From NCBI GenBank assembly GCA_036924285.1, contig JAYKYS010000015.1:8866001-8930000 (forward strand): DNA of 64,000 nucleotides, read 5' to 3'. Below, in pieces: positions 32,653-43,818 of this stretch (position 1 is its first letter; each line of letters opens with the position of its first letter). Source of the DNA: Asterella californica (Eukaryota; Streptophyta; Marchantiopsida; Marchantiales; Aytoniaceae). The position numbers and the translations under genes were made by a program. The notes beneath the pieces were generated by a model. The model did no database searches. It had not been told where the DNA came from and was given only the letters and a program-made list of their open reading frames with translations.

Positions 32653-34877
32653 TGTCGTGATGTGAATTATTTCACATAGTGAATAATTCACCTCTCAGTT
32701 AGAAGTTAGTCTCTCTGAATGAAGCTAAGACCTCAGAGAAGTCGATTCTGGAGGAAGTATGCATTTGAAAATCTGAAAACACCACGGCGTAGGTCTCGTC
32801 GCGCTGATCACCGTGGTATGTTCAAAAGTTGCAAACGAAGTTGCAGGCGAAAAGTTACTTGGAGTTCTTCTACAAGATTTCTGATACCGGGAAATTTACC
32901 ATAAATCAGAGTGGGTTCGAAAAATACTTTTTAGATTTTTTTCATGTAGATTGTAGTATTTAGTATTTGATTAAAATTCAAAATGTACAAAAAGAGCATG
33001 TCTAGAGAAAGTTATGGCACCTTGTGTTAGGAAAGGAAAGACGAAATACCGCAGCTTTCTAGCATATTAGCTTAGAAACTGGTCTTCAAAACCAGTTGTG
33101 AGATCAGCTTCCGTGGTGTAGCTGAGAAACTTGTAGGGAGGAGGTCTCCGGATCAAATCTCTTCAGACTCACAACCGGCTTGGAGTAGGCTGGCCCCTTC
33201 GGGGGAATATGAGGGGCACCAAGTTGCCTAGGGGCGGGACACTAGATGTCCCTTAAACGTACCGTGAATGCGGGACGCCTCCGTCTACCCCTGCACTAGT
33301 GCAGTCACCTAGTGTGGATGCTAGAGAGAGATTACCACCGGGTTTCGAAATGGACCTCTCACCTTCGGGTTGGCGGGGTAATTAGTACGAATTCGGTTGC
33401 GGCCCTCTAAGTCCTGGGGTAGCGAGATGGCATCAAAGATACTCCAAGTCGGTACCAATTCTTTTGTAGAAAAATATAGAGTTCGAAATATTATTCACTT
33501 GGGTCGAAAAATCAAGTGAAACTGATACCTGAGGCAATACTTACGGCACTTCGAAGTCTAAGGGGGCCGGGAAATGACAATGATGATAACTCGGGCTCCA
33601 CGAAAAATCAAGTGAAACTGATACCTGAGGCAATACTTACGGCACTTCGAAGTCTAAGGGGGCCGGGAAATGACAATGATGATAACTCGGGCTCCACGTG
33701 TCAGAACGAGGTGATTCCGGTGGCCAGAGGTAGCCGTGGTGGAGTTACTTCGGATGGAGGTGTCAAATGCTGACTGTACGACCGACTCGGTGGCCGTCGG
33801 TTGCGGCCCTCTAAGTCCTGGGGTAGCGAGATGGCATCAAAGATACTCCAAGTCGGTACCAATTCTTTTGTAGAAAAATATAGAGTTCGAAATATTATTC
33901 ACTTGGGTCGAAAAATCAAGTGAAACTGATACCTGAGGCAATACTTACGGCACTTCGAAGTCTAAGGGGGCCGGGAAATGACAATGATGATAACTCGGGC
34001 TCCACGAAAAATCAAGTGAAACTGATACCTGAGGCAATACTTACGGCACTTCGAAGTCTAAGGGGGCCGGGAAATGACAATGATGATAACTCGGGCTCCA
34101 CGTGTCAGAACGAGGTGATTCCGGTGGCCAGAGGTAGCCGTGGTGGAGTTACTTCGGATGGAGGTGTCAAATGCTGACTGTACAACCGACTCGGTGGCCG
34201 TCCGTACAGATGAACCTGCGAAGCTTAGTGAAATAATCTTCTTACGTGTAGATTTTTTGTCAGTGATTTATTTTTCTGCTGCCATCTGTTTAGGGCGTCT
34301 TTTATCCTTGCCAGGTGACACTGAAGGTTACGTAGGGTGGAGGAAAACCCAGAAGGGGGCACTCCGGAGAGAGAGAATTCTCAGTCCATTATCGCATTAT
34401 CGGAGTTTGCCGATCGAGCAGTATAGAGTTTACCGTGCGAGAGCTATCGAGTAGAGAGAAACAGTAGAGCTGAGGAGAGAAATTTTACACAGAGGTTACG
34501 TCTGAAGAGATCTTCTGCCTGATCAGAGTTTTGGTATCGAGGGATTGAGAGTAGAGAACAGAATCGAGTAGATAGGAGACCTACAACTTCTACGCATACT
34601 TTTCTGAAGAGAAAACGAGAAGCATCTAGGTGAACGCACTGGTGCTTCACAGGAGCAGTTTTCTGATATTCTGAGTTACTGAGCGTGAGCTTTGCAATCT
34701 GCATGATCTGGAGTTGAAGATCTACTTGCATGCCGTGTGGTTTATCTTGGCTGGATCGAGAACGTGGTGGTGTGTTTTCCTTACGATCCGTATTCCGTGT
34801 GTGGTTTTTCGTCCTCCCCTTCACGATCGTATCACAGCTAGAAGGTTCGCCCTTCCCAGGAAACTCTCGTCTCGACA
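32653..34877 (+). repeat. Element II 3' LTR (2225 bp)
   Basis: Starts TGTCGTGATG and ends CGTCTCGACA. It is longer than the 5' LTR because of a 404-bp tandem duplication containing a 96-bp duplication, and it lacks the 153-bp duplication of the 5' LTR. Elsewhere the two LTRs differ by scattered substitutions, suggesting modest age. Confidence 0.93.
33394..34201 (+). repeat. Nested tandem duplications, 404-bp unit containing 96-bp units
   Basis: The junction cggttgcggccctctaag recurs at 33394 and 33798. Within each 404-bp unit the segment cgaaaaatcaagtgaaactg ... gggctcca occurs twice, 96 bases apart (33506 and 33602; 33910 and 34006). The 5' LTR has a single copy. Confidence 0.95.
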
Positions 34878-34881
34878 CCGC

Positions 34882-35190
34882 GTGGAGGAAGCGACTTCCC
34901 CGGACCCTTATGAGGTCGCCATGGTCCCTAGTACCGCACCCGTGCCTCAGAAGATGGAAGGAGCACCGTTCGACTCAGCTTCCCAGAAGACGCTTCTGTC
35001 TTCCGAAGCAGAAGCCGAAGCCGAGGAAGACGCAGCCGCAGCAACAGCAGGGCCAGCGAAGAGCGATGAGAGGGAAGCTACCTCAGTGACACCCGAGGTA
35101 AGTGCAGGGCTTCCCAGCCTATCAGAAGCCGAGATAGTAGCTCTGATAGGAGCAGATCAGGTAGAGATCGCCACGGAGCAATCAGAGTAG
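34882..35190 (+). pseudogene. LTR-encoded protein, C-terminal acidic segment (copy A)
   Basis: After Element II, the LTR A frame resumes (VEEATSPDPYEV, VPSTAPVPQ), then an acidic, Ala/Glu-rich tract and a conserved end, ADQVEIATEQSE, before the stop. The same ending (QSE stop) is found in LTR B (39456) and LTR III (51063). The tail is rich in potential Ser/Thr phosphorylation sites. It has no known domain. Confidence 0.7.
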
Positions 35191-36811
35191 ACAGTAACCG
35201 AAGTGACACACTTCCAGATTTAGTAGGACCAAAACGTGTTATCTTAAGGTGGCAGTTTTCAGTGTAAAAATTGTTAGGACACCATGTGGCAGCATAGGTA
35301 GCGTAGGCAACAGTGGATGGCTAATTAGGAAAGGGAACCGCTTGCATGTGAGGTGACAACCTCTTGTCAGTATCTCTCTCTCCCTGGTGGTCGTCTCCCC
35401 TGGTTCTCATGGCAACGACATAAGTAGGATCGAAGAGTAGGAGATAGAGTTCTGTAGCTACTGCACACACACATCGATTCTATGGTGCAGGCAGACGAGA
35501 CACATTAGAGCAGAGACACAGGATAGACAGTTCTTCGCACACTACACATGTTGTTGAAAATATACGAATAGTCTGGGAATACACTGGAGGGGTCTGCATA
35601 CTCGTACCAGCAGTGGTTCGGAGATGTAGATAGAGGTAGTGGACAGTCTAGGAACAGGGAACGGCATCCTCGTGCAGTCCTGTTGACTAGACTGGTGTGT
35701 CGAGGAGTAGACGTAGGAAGTAGAGGGAGTGAGCTTCCCAATGTCACTATGACTTCTTCTCGGGGAATGGATTGTGGATTTGAGTGCAGAAGCTTTGTTC
35801 ATGTCTTCTGGGTGGTGGGTTTCCTTGAATTCGCTCCCAATTGTGCATGAGAAGTGTTCTTCTTGAGTGGCGGTGAATGTCAACAGTTGTGGAAGTGTAG
35901 CTTGGCTCGTCCAATAGAGCACTTGGGATCTGCGTACGGACGGTCTTATGGGTAAGGGATCTCAGAAGACAGAGTAGTCAGAGCAGCGAAGTGAAGAAGA
36001 AAGAAGCCTTCTTCCCGCAACAGAAGACGACATCTTCGAGTAGAAGACGGTGCAACTGTACACATGTTTGTTGTCTTCCTCCCCAAACTATTACAAGCAG
36101 AGATGGCTTGTTAGTCAGGATCCGGACTAGAAGCCTGTCGGAATCTTAATTTCCTCTTTTCATCTTGTTTTTTCTCTTGTTTGGATTTTCAGTTCTTCTC
36201 CATCTTCTCTCATCTTCCCCATCTTCTTACCTTCTTCTAGTGAGTTTCCGAGACTTCTATTGAGCTTCCGTGAAGGTGAATGTTGTTGTAGTGCTGCAGG
36301 AAGACCATTTCCGTAGGCAGAAGCCTGGGAAGGCTACAGGGGGCATACACCCTGTGATTGATCTAACCCGTTGTAATGTGAGTGTGAGAGTAAGGTGTAA
36401 CAGCCGTGCTAGTCGACTTCTGTAAAGCAGGACAATCTTCTGGAGGTGTGAGAAGACGAGCTGAACCCCCAGAAGACGAGAATCGCTTCGGGAAGACGGT
36501 ATCGAGAAGACCGGAAGAAGTGACCTGGAAGCATGAAGATCGTCTTCTCGAGATTCTCTGTGAATAGTTGTGTGATATTTTAGTTAGTAGTTGTTTGTTT
36601 AGTTCCAGAGCATCTTTTGGAATGTTCGGAAGACGCGTGGTTTTGTGAGAAGACGAGATTCCTAGACAAAACCCGTGTGTTTGTGTGTTTGATCAGATCT
36701 TAGAACTTAGAGCAACGTTACTTGTGCAAATCCTCTGTGGGAACGATATCTTGTATACTAAATGGACAAAAGGAGTAATCCTGCGTCACTACATATAGTG
36801 AGCATCATTTT

Positions 36812-36829
36812 TGGCGCCGCTGCCAAGGA
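36812..36829 (+). promoter_or_regulatory. Primer-binding site of Element I (tRNA-Asp-like)
   Basis: TGGCGCCGCTGCCAAGGA lies 18 bases after the LTR end. It differs at 3 of 18 positions from the complement of the plant tRNA-Asp 3' end, which is the primer known for Athila and related elements. Element III has a more diverged copy. Confidence 0.75.
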
Positions 36830-36884
36830 TTTCATCTTAGTAACTTCTGTTCTAAGCTTCCTGGATCTGTGTGTCATTAGTTAG

Positions 36885-37838
36885 GTTCATTTCGAACTTA
36901 CTTCGATTGTAGTTGAATGTGTTGTGGGACTCTATCTTGCTAGAAGACAGGACCCGCAACCAGAAGCTGATAAGATACATCAGGGAGAGTTGGAAGAAGC
37001 CGCTTCCCTGCTTCCAAGAGCTTCTTGGAAGACTCGATCTTGGAAGACTGCAGTCAGTACAACAGGAAGCAGAAGAAGAAGACGTTCCGAACCTGTGATC
37101 GGTTGTTTAGGCATTCGGTCTCTCGGATCTAGTGGTAGAAGAAGAGGGACATCTGTTCTCAGTACTCTGGTGGATGCTCCGACCAGAGGAAGAAGCAGAA
37201 GACGCACGGGTAAAGATCCTGAGTGGGTAAATTCACCCCAGCGAATCGCTTCTAGAGAGCAGCGGATATCCCTGAGACACCAAAAGAAAGAAGAAGAGCT
37301 CAGGAAGATCCGATCGATAGAGTTGGAAGAGCCTTCCATCTCGAGCATAATCTTTGGAGAAGACAGAAACCAACCGGGTGATCACGTATATAAAGTAGAT
37401 TTTGGTACTGGTTACTCGGAAGACGTCTTCCCAAGTGCGGAAGAAGCTTCTCAAGGTGAAGGAAGACTGGAGGAGATTGTTCCAGATGTCTCAGAAGATA
37501 GCAGTGACAGTAGTTCTGACTCAGAAGACGACCTTTGTGATTCAGACAGGCCTGGACCTTCGAGAAGACCATCTCCACCACCTGGACTTGAGGGAGGAAG
37601 AAGTCGGCAGTCGCACCAGCCGGTAGTCGACATGGCTTCTCACACTCGGCAGAAGTACCATCCATACGACTATGATGCTGACGTGGACGACTTCATCACG
37701 ATGTTTGAGACCATCTCTAGATCCAACAAGGAAGACGCTGATGTCGACAGACTCCGTGTATTTTCTAGTCTGATCGTAGGGAAGGGAAGGAAATGGATGA
37801 ATAAGATGTTGGATGATGGTGTAGTAATGGCCGCTTGG
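36885..37838 (+). pseudogene. Element I gag, N-terminal part (no ATG visible)
   Basis: The frame is open from 36885, after a TAG, to the solo LTR insertion at 37839. It reads VECVVGLYLARR, an Arg-rich tract (SRRRRRSEP), GKDPEWVNSPQR, REQRISLRHQ, an acidic/Ser tract, and then MASHTRQKYHPYD...FITMFETISRS...GKGRKWM, which begins the gag capsid region. The first in-frame ATG is only at that point (about 37632), yet the 240 codons upstream are conserved in Element III. Translation may use a non-AUG start, a spliced leader exon or the internal ATG. The frame ends in the inserted LTR. Confidence 0.75.
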
Positions 37839-40800
37839 TGTAGTGACGTAGGATTTCTCCTTTTGCCCATTTAGTATACAAGATATTGTTCCCAGTAACG
37901 CTGCTCTAAGTTCTAAGATCTGTTCAAACACACAAACACGCGGGTTTTGCCTAGAAATCCCGTCTTCTCACAAAACCACACAAAACAACACGTCTTCCAG
38001 ATACGCCAAATGGTGCTCTGGACCCAAACAAACAACTACCAATTACAATATCATACAACTATTCACAGAGAAGCTCGGGAAGACGATCTTCCTGCTTCCA
38101 GGTTGCTTCTTCCGGTCTTCTCGATACCGTCTTCCCGAAACGATTCTCGTCTTCTGGGGGTTTAGCTCGTCTTCTCACACCTCCAGAAGGCTGTCCGGCT
38201 TCGCAGAAGTCGACTAGTAACAGTCGTTACACCTTACTCTCACACTCACATTCCAACGGGTTGGATAAATCACAGGGTGTATGCCCCCTGTAGCCTTCCC
38301 AGGCTTCTGCCTACGGAAGTTGTCTTCCTGCAGCGCTACAACGACATTCACCTTCACGGAAGCTCAATAGAAGTATCGGAAGCTCACTAGAAGAAGATAA
38401 GAAGATGGGGAAGATGAGGGAAGATGGGAAGAAGAAGAAATCCAAACAAGAGAAAACAGGATGAAAAGAGTAAATTAAGGTTCCGACAGGCTTCTAGTCC
38501 GGATCCTGACTAACAAGCCATCCCTGCTTGTAATAGTTTGGGGAGGAAGACAACAAACGTGAGTACTGTTGCAACGTCTTCTACTCGAGGATGTCGTCTT
38601 CTGTTGCGGGAAGAAGTCTTCTTTCTTCTTCACTTCGCTGCTCTGACTGCTCTGTCTTCTGGGATCCCTTACCCATAAGACCGTTCGTACGTAGATCCCA
38701 AGTGCTCTACTGAACGAGTCAAGCTACACTTCCACAACTGCTGACAGTCATCGCCACTCAAGAAGAACACTTCCCATGCACAATTGGGAGCGAATTCAAT
38801 GAACCCACCATCCAGAAGACATGGACAAAGCTTCTGCACTCAAATCCACAATCTATTCCCCGAGAAGAAGTCACAATGGCATTGGGAAGCTCACTCCCGC
38901 TACTTCCTGCGTCTACTCCTCGACACACCAGCCCAGCCAACAGGACTGCACGAGGATGCCGTTCCCTGTTCCTGGACTGTCCACTACCTCTATCTACATC
39001 TTTGAACCACTGCTGGTGCGAGTATGCAGACCCCTCCTGTATATTCCAAGACTATTCGTATGTTTCCAACAACGGGTGTAGTGCGCTAAGACTGTCTATG
39101 CTCTAATGTGTCTCGTCTGCCTGCCTGTAGAATCGGTGTGTATGTTCAGTTACTGCCGAATTCTACAGAACTGGCAGAGCTCTCAGAGAGCTTTTCTCCT
39201 ACCCTGCTATCCTACTTAACCATCTGCCTCGAGAGTGAGGGGAGGCGACCACCAGGGAGAGAGAGAGAGGCGCTGACAAGAGGTTGTCACCTCACATGCA
39301 TGCGGTCCCTCTTCCCAATTAGCCCTCCACTGTGTTACTCCTACGCTACCTATGCTGCCACATGGGGTCCTAACTATTTTTACATGGAAAACTGCCACCC
39401 TTAAGATAGCATGTCCAATCCTACTAAATCTGGAAGTGTCAATTGAGTTTGCTAACTACTCTGATTGCCCGGTGGTAATCTCTACATGATCTGCTCCTAC
39501 CGGAGCTACTACCTCGACTTCTGATGGGCTGGGAAGCCTTGCACTTACCTCGGGTACCACTGAGGTAGCTTCCCTCTCCTCGCTCTTCGCTGGCCCTGCT
39601 ATTTCTGCGGCTGCGTCTTCCTCGGCTTCGACTTCGGAAGACGGAATGGTCTTCTGGGAAGACGAGTCGAATGGTGCGTCTTCGGTCTTCTGAGGCAAAG
39701 ATGCAGTACTAGGGACCATGGCGATCTCATAGGGGTCCGGGGAAGTCGCTTCCTCTCACGCGGAATACCTGGGAAGACGGCTCGTCTTCCTGTCTTCCAG
39801 AAGACATCATGTCTTCCAGAAGACATCATGTCTTCCGGGGCGTCTTCTGGAGTCTTCTCGTCTTCCAACGCTGTCACCACCAAGTGTACAGCGAGATCGA
39901 ACTCCTCCTTCTCCATTCCGGATCCAGTCGAGGGTGCTGGGGCTTGGGAAGATGCGGTTGCAGGTGTCGGAAGTGAGAGAAGACCATAAAGTGTCTTCAC
40001 TCCTTCTATCTGTCTATCCAGGTACCTGAACATGCTATCTCTGCATTCCACCAACCTCGTCTTGGACCCGCTGTCCCATTCCCTAGCTAAGGTAAGTAAC
40101 TTCTTACCCGCGGTGAAGTTGAACTTCTTCCGAAGCGCTTCTACCGACTGAGCTAGCATCTTCTGCGCACGAGCCTCCGCTGCTTCCCTCTGCGTCTTCT
40201 CTGTTGCAGCTCGCGCTTCTGCGGCTTCTCGCTGCATCTTCCAAGTGGTCTGCTCTTCTGCGAGAGCCGTGATCTTCTCCCGTACTCGGAGAACTTCTTG
40301 ATCACGCTGCTGTACTCACGTCTGCAACTCCTGGTTGCTCTTCCGAAGTTGCATCGACTCCTTGGCAGAAGCGGCTGCTTCCGCCTTGTACCTGGCTGCA
40401 AGCTTCTCCGTAGTGCGGAGACTAGCTTCCAGAGACTCCGTCTTCTGCTGGCTGTCTTCCTGTCGCAGCAAGGTGCGCAAGCCGAATCCAGGCTGTAGAG
40501 GCTTCTCCTGTGCCCTCGCTCTCCTTTCCAGCAACTCCATAGTGGGCTGGATCTCCTTCTGGAAGTAGGCACTGAACTCCTCCAGTCGTCTTCCTGCAGA
40601 AGACAAGTTCATCCCCACCACTCGCTCGATGGTGTCGACTTCGTCTTCCAGAGACAAGGGAGCCTCTTCCACCACTACGGCCTTCATCTTCTACGCACGA
40701 GAAGAAGCTACTCTTCTCATCTTCCGGGGTGGAAGACTCCTCGTGGCAGGAGCGGCTCTCCTCTTTGCGCTTCTTCGCATCGCAGTAGGAGTGCCCATTC

Positions 40801-43800
40801 ATCCTTCGTCTTCTGGAGTCTTCGGAAGACTCCCAGGTGTTACAGAAGCTGTCTTCTGCTCCGATCGGATACTCAGCAAGTCTTCCTCCGAGTCCGACTC
40901 CGATCCTGAATGGATGAGGGAGATGGGTGTCCTCGGTACACTTCTGTGACCCATCTTCCTCACTGGCGTGGCGTCTTCCGACCCACTAGACTCGTCTTCT
41001 CTCACCAGAAGCGTCTTCTGGTGAGAGCCGGGTCTCAACTGTGGCATCAGAGTGGGAGGGGGCGTTGCTGCTGCCTCTCGGTCATCGTCTTCCGAGGTCT
41101 CCTCCTTCACCTCCTGTCGCTCCGTTGGTCCATATACTGCCAGCTGATCTTCCCTAAAATCCCCCATGGCTACATACAAGTAGCAGAAGAAGGGCGTCAG
41201 ATGTCCTCCCGCCGGGGTACCCAAGTATGCTAGCTCCGTCTGTACATAGTTGTGGATGTACGCGCCCCAGTAGATTGGCACTCTGTCATCCCACACTGAT
41301 TCCAGGAACTCCACGTCCTGATCTCCTAAGTACCTCGTCTTCTGCGCTTTTCCCTTGGAGAAAAGATGCAGAAACAACTTCGTCAGAAGTCGCTTCTTCG
41401 GCTCCCGGTAAGACTCTATCTTCCAACCGTTCCTCCCCTGCCTGTCTTCCACGAAAAGGCAGGTGGTACTCCCAGGCACATGCCATGAACTCACAATCCT
41501 AGGCAAGATCTTCTTCTCGTACCAATATCCTCGGTTCTCGGTCTCAGGCCTGTGAAACGCCTTACGCCACCAGTCTTCTGTCCAGGAAGATGGTCTTCCC
41601 CGAGCAACTCCTGCCTTTGCAGGTACACGGTTACGCGGTGGTAACGCTGCCCATACCTCCTCCAGATGCCCTTGATCTGCGAGGTTCCAGTCCCACAGGA
41701 AGAAGTCGAGAACCAACTCCTTGAGGAGAGGAGTGGCCTCGGTCAATTCTGTCGCTGGTAACACCAAGCCTCGCGGATGCATCGACATACCTGGAAGATC
41801 TGCTGCACTAAACCACAAGCACCTACTATGAGCTGAAGGCTCAGTTCTTCCCGAGTGCCCACAGTCTAGCTTCTACTTCTCAGAAGACGAAACTAGTCTT
41901 CCAGAAGACAGCTACTCCGTCTTCCGGGATTCTAACAGTGCTTCCTAAATAGCTCTCGTCTTCCGAGCTATATCTAAACAATCCTATCTAAGCAAGGCCT
42001 CGCATGGATTACCAAGAAGACAACCCACCTTGCATTACATCCTACTTCCTATCAGAAGATACAAGATATGCGAGAAGTAGAGTATGAGAAAGGTTCAGAA
42101 GATGGTTGCGGGCTCCTGCGGTGACAGTGGCCTCTGGGAAGACACTTGGGACAGCTTCCGATTCAATGTCGTTCTCGGAAGACCTCCCGAAGTCAGACTT
42201 CCCTTCACTGGTCTCACCTGTCTTCTTCTTCCTACGCGCAATCTATCCTCACAACAGACTCAAGACATGTGCACTCTGTTCTTCTGACTTCTCACCTCTC
42301 ATACGCACTCAGAAGAAGTTTGCTGCATGATGGGAAGACATGACCCTCGACCATTCTCTCCGGATTCTGCCAGCAATACTTCTCACAACTCTCTTCTAAG
42401 TTCGGGAAGAAGAAGGAACGGCTGCTATGGGTCGGACAGAAGAGACCCGAAATGGACCCTCACGTCTTCTCGCTCATTTTGCCAACCTTTCAGTCTTCTA
42501 GTCTCTCTAGGAAGATGTGGAGTTGAGAAGCTTGGAAGACCGGGAGGCACAGGCCTAGTTCTCGAGTTCCAACTTCTCGAAATAACACAACAACTCACCA
42601 CACCACTCAGGCTTCGTACCAAGTCTCTCTAAACACAAAAGCAAAGCAAATCCACTCTTGATACGAATTGTGTTCAGTCGACTTCCGAAGACAGTCTTCC
42701 GAAGATGTCTTCCGAAGACAATCAAGTTCAAGAAGCGTCTTCCGAAGATGTTCCCATCTTCCGAATCGTCTTCTATTCCAAGTTTCGGGGGTAGAGAGGT
42801 AGTAAGGTAGAGAAATTGATAGTTGGGTTCGCCAATTTGAAGACTAGGGGTAGGGAAGCTCGAATTGAGCTCGGGAAGAAGCAAGGAGATATCTTGACAG
42901 AAATTGGGCAGCGCTTCCGCGCCCAATGTCTCAATAGGAAAGATGGGGGGTGGGGTAATCGATCAGGCTGCCTGCACACAATCAAGGAAGCGCGGGGAGT
43001 ACCAGACAATGGCGAGAAGAAGTGGGAAGGGGAAAGAACAGGGAAAAGAACCTCTACAGTCTTCTTCGGCTCCCGAGTTGTCTTCGACCTCCGCGCGCTT
43101 CTGGCTCTTGTACTAGCTTCCAATGCGACTCCTCTCGAATGCGCCTGCTGTCAATTTCGGTCCACACCTCGATTCTACTTTCGCTTCTACTCGCCACTCT
43201 CCACTGTCAACTTCTCGGAAGCTCCACAGAAATACCTTCGCTCTCTCTGCTGTTTGTGCTCCCGCAATCCGATTTCACCCTTCGCCTAGCTGCCAACGTA
43301 CTCTCTACTACCTCGATGTCTTACTCGATTCCTCTCTCAATGCTAGCTCGAAGTTCACTCTCTCAATCGATCCTCTTCAGGCGCACTGTGCTGCGGGAAG
43401 TTGGAAGGTGGCTAATGTGCTTCCTCACGCATCTTCCCCGCAGATTAGGGGTTCTCGTCCTTGGTGTCTTCCTGACCTACCTACCTATTCGGTGCGCTCC
43501 AGTAGGTACACCTACTGTCTTACCCGAAAACTCGTGGTTGATCCTTCGTGGTCGCTGTCTTCTGGAAGATAGGTGTCTTCCGCCGTCTTCCCATCTTCCG
43601 CCGTCTTCTCGTCTTATGAAGATGCAACTGAGAAGACGATCTTCCGAAGACGGTCGTCTTCTGAAGAAGTCAACTTCTTATTACAAACAGCTCTTAAGAT
43701 CATCTTCCTACTAAGGAAGCCGTAACCTTAAGTAACAACGCTTCTTCAGTTATACAAACAAGTCATTATTCTTAAAAATTTCAAAAATTCGTGCATCCTG

Positions 43801-43818
43801 TAATTTGTGGGCACCACA
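37839..43818 (-). mobile_element. Solo LTR B (5980 bp) of the giant-LTR family, inserted in gag
   Basis: It starts TGTAGTGACG and ends GGCACCACA, and is flanked by cttgg at 37834-37838 and 43819-43823, a 5-bp target duplication. Its sequence is the reverse complement of the Element I/III LTR. No internal region, PBS or pol is present, so it is a solo LTR left by recombination. It shows the full LTR is a discrete unit of about 6 kb. Gag coding resumes beyond it (tggctactctgaag). Confidence 0.95.
39456..41788 (-). pseudogene. LTR-encoded coiled-coil protein (copy B)
   Basis: The frame starts at ATG 41788 (MSMHPRG) and keeps one phase to about 39830. In-phase stops lie at 40799-40801 (TGA), near 40690 (TAG) and 40316-40318 (TGA). 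The product has a Trp-rich N-terminal region (FFLWDWNLADQ, WTEDWW, IYWGAYIHNYVQ, GTPAGGHLTPF), an acidic linker, a basic RKMRRV patch and the coiled coil. A 20-bp tandem duplication near 39805-39840 shifts the frame. The acidic tail (ending in QSE) is in another phase, 39719-39456. It is the same protein as in LTR A and III; no known family is recognised. Confidence 0.75.

Larger units (their letters stand above)
22017..34881 (+). mobile_element. Element II: complete LTR retrotransposon with TSD ccgc
   Basis: The element proper spans 22021-34877 and is flanked by ccgc at 22017-22020 and 34878-34881. Without it, the LTR-encoded frame of LTR A reads on (tattccgc-gtggaggaagcgac). LTR ends are TGTCGTG...CTCGACA. 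Order: 5' LTR, PBS, gag with CCHC, protease, RT, RNase H, integrase, polypurine tract, 3' LTR, which is Ty3/gypsy order. The RT style (SVAHMQ, FLDDIPMKG, RFIHDLQPAN) differs sharply from Elements I and III. It carries several nonsense codons, two frameshifts and the beta insertion. Confidence 0.93.
15977..36793 (+). repeat. LTR A: 5' LTR of Element I (about 5.9 kb, split by two insertions)
   Basis: The LTR starts TGTGGTG at 15977 and ends CACTACA at 36793; the ends are inverted complements (TGTRGTG). Removing alpha (18278-20311), Element II (22021-34877) and one TSD each leaves about 5.92 kb. This agrees with the 5862-bp LTR of Element III and the 5980-bp solo LTR B. Such length is exceptional; Ogre-type elements are the usual comparison. 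The LTR contains a sense coding region (three segments here), a block of CTTCGGAAG palindromes near 16990-17090, and very dense GAAGAC/GTCTTC. I see no unambiguous TATA box. Confidence 0.9.

Noticed and set aside
33516..34177. Two identical 85-codon frames (33516-33773 and 33920-34177)
   Set aside because: They are by-products of the 404-bp and 96-bp LTR duplications, not genes.
37385..37400. tataaag as a promoter in Element I gag
   Set aside because: It lies within conserved coding sequence (HVYKVDFG) and no other promoter feature is nearby.
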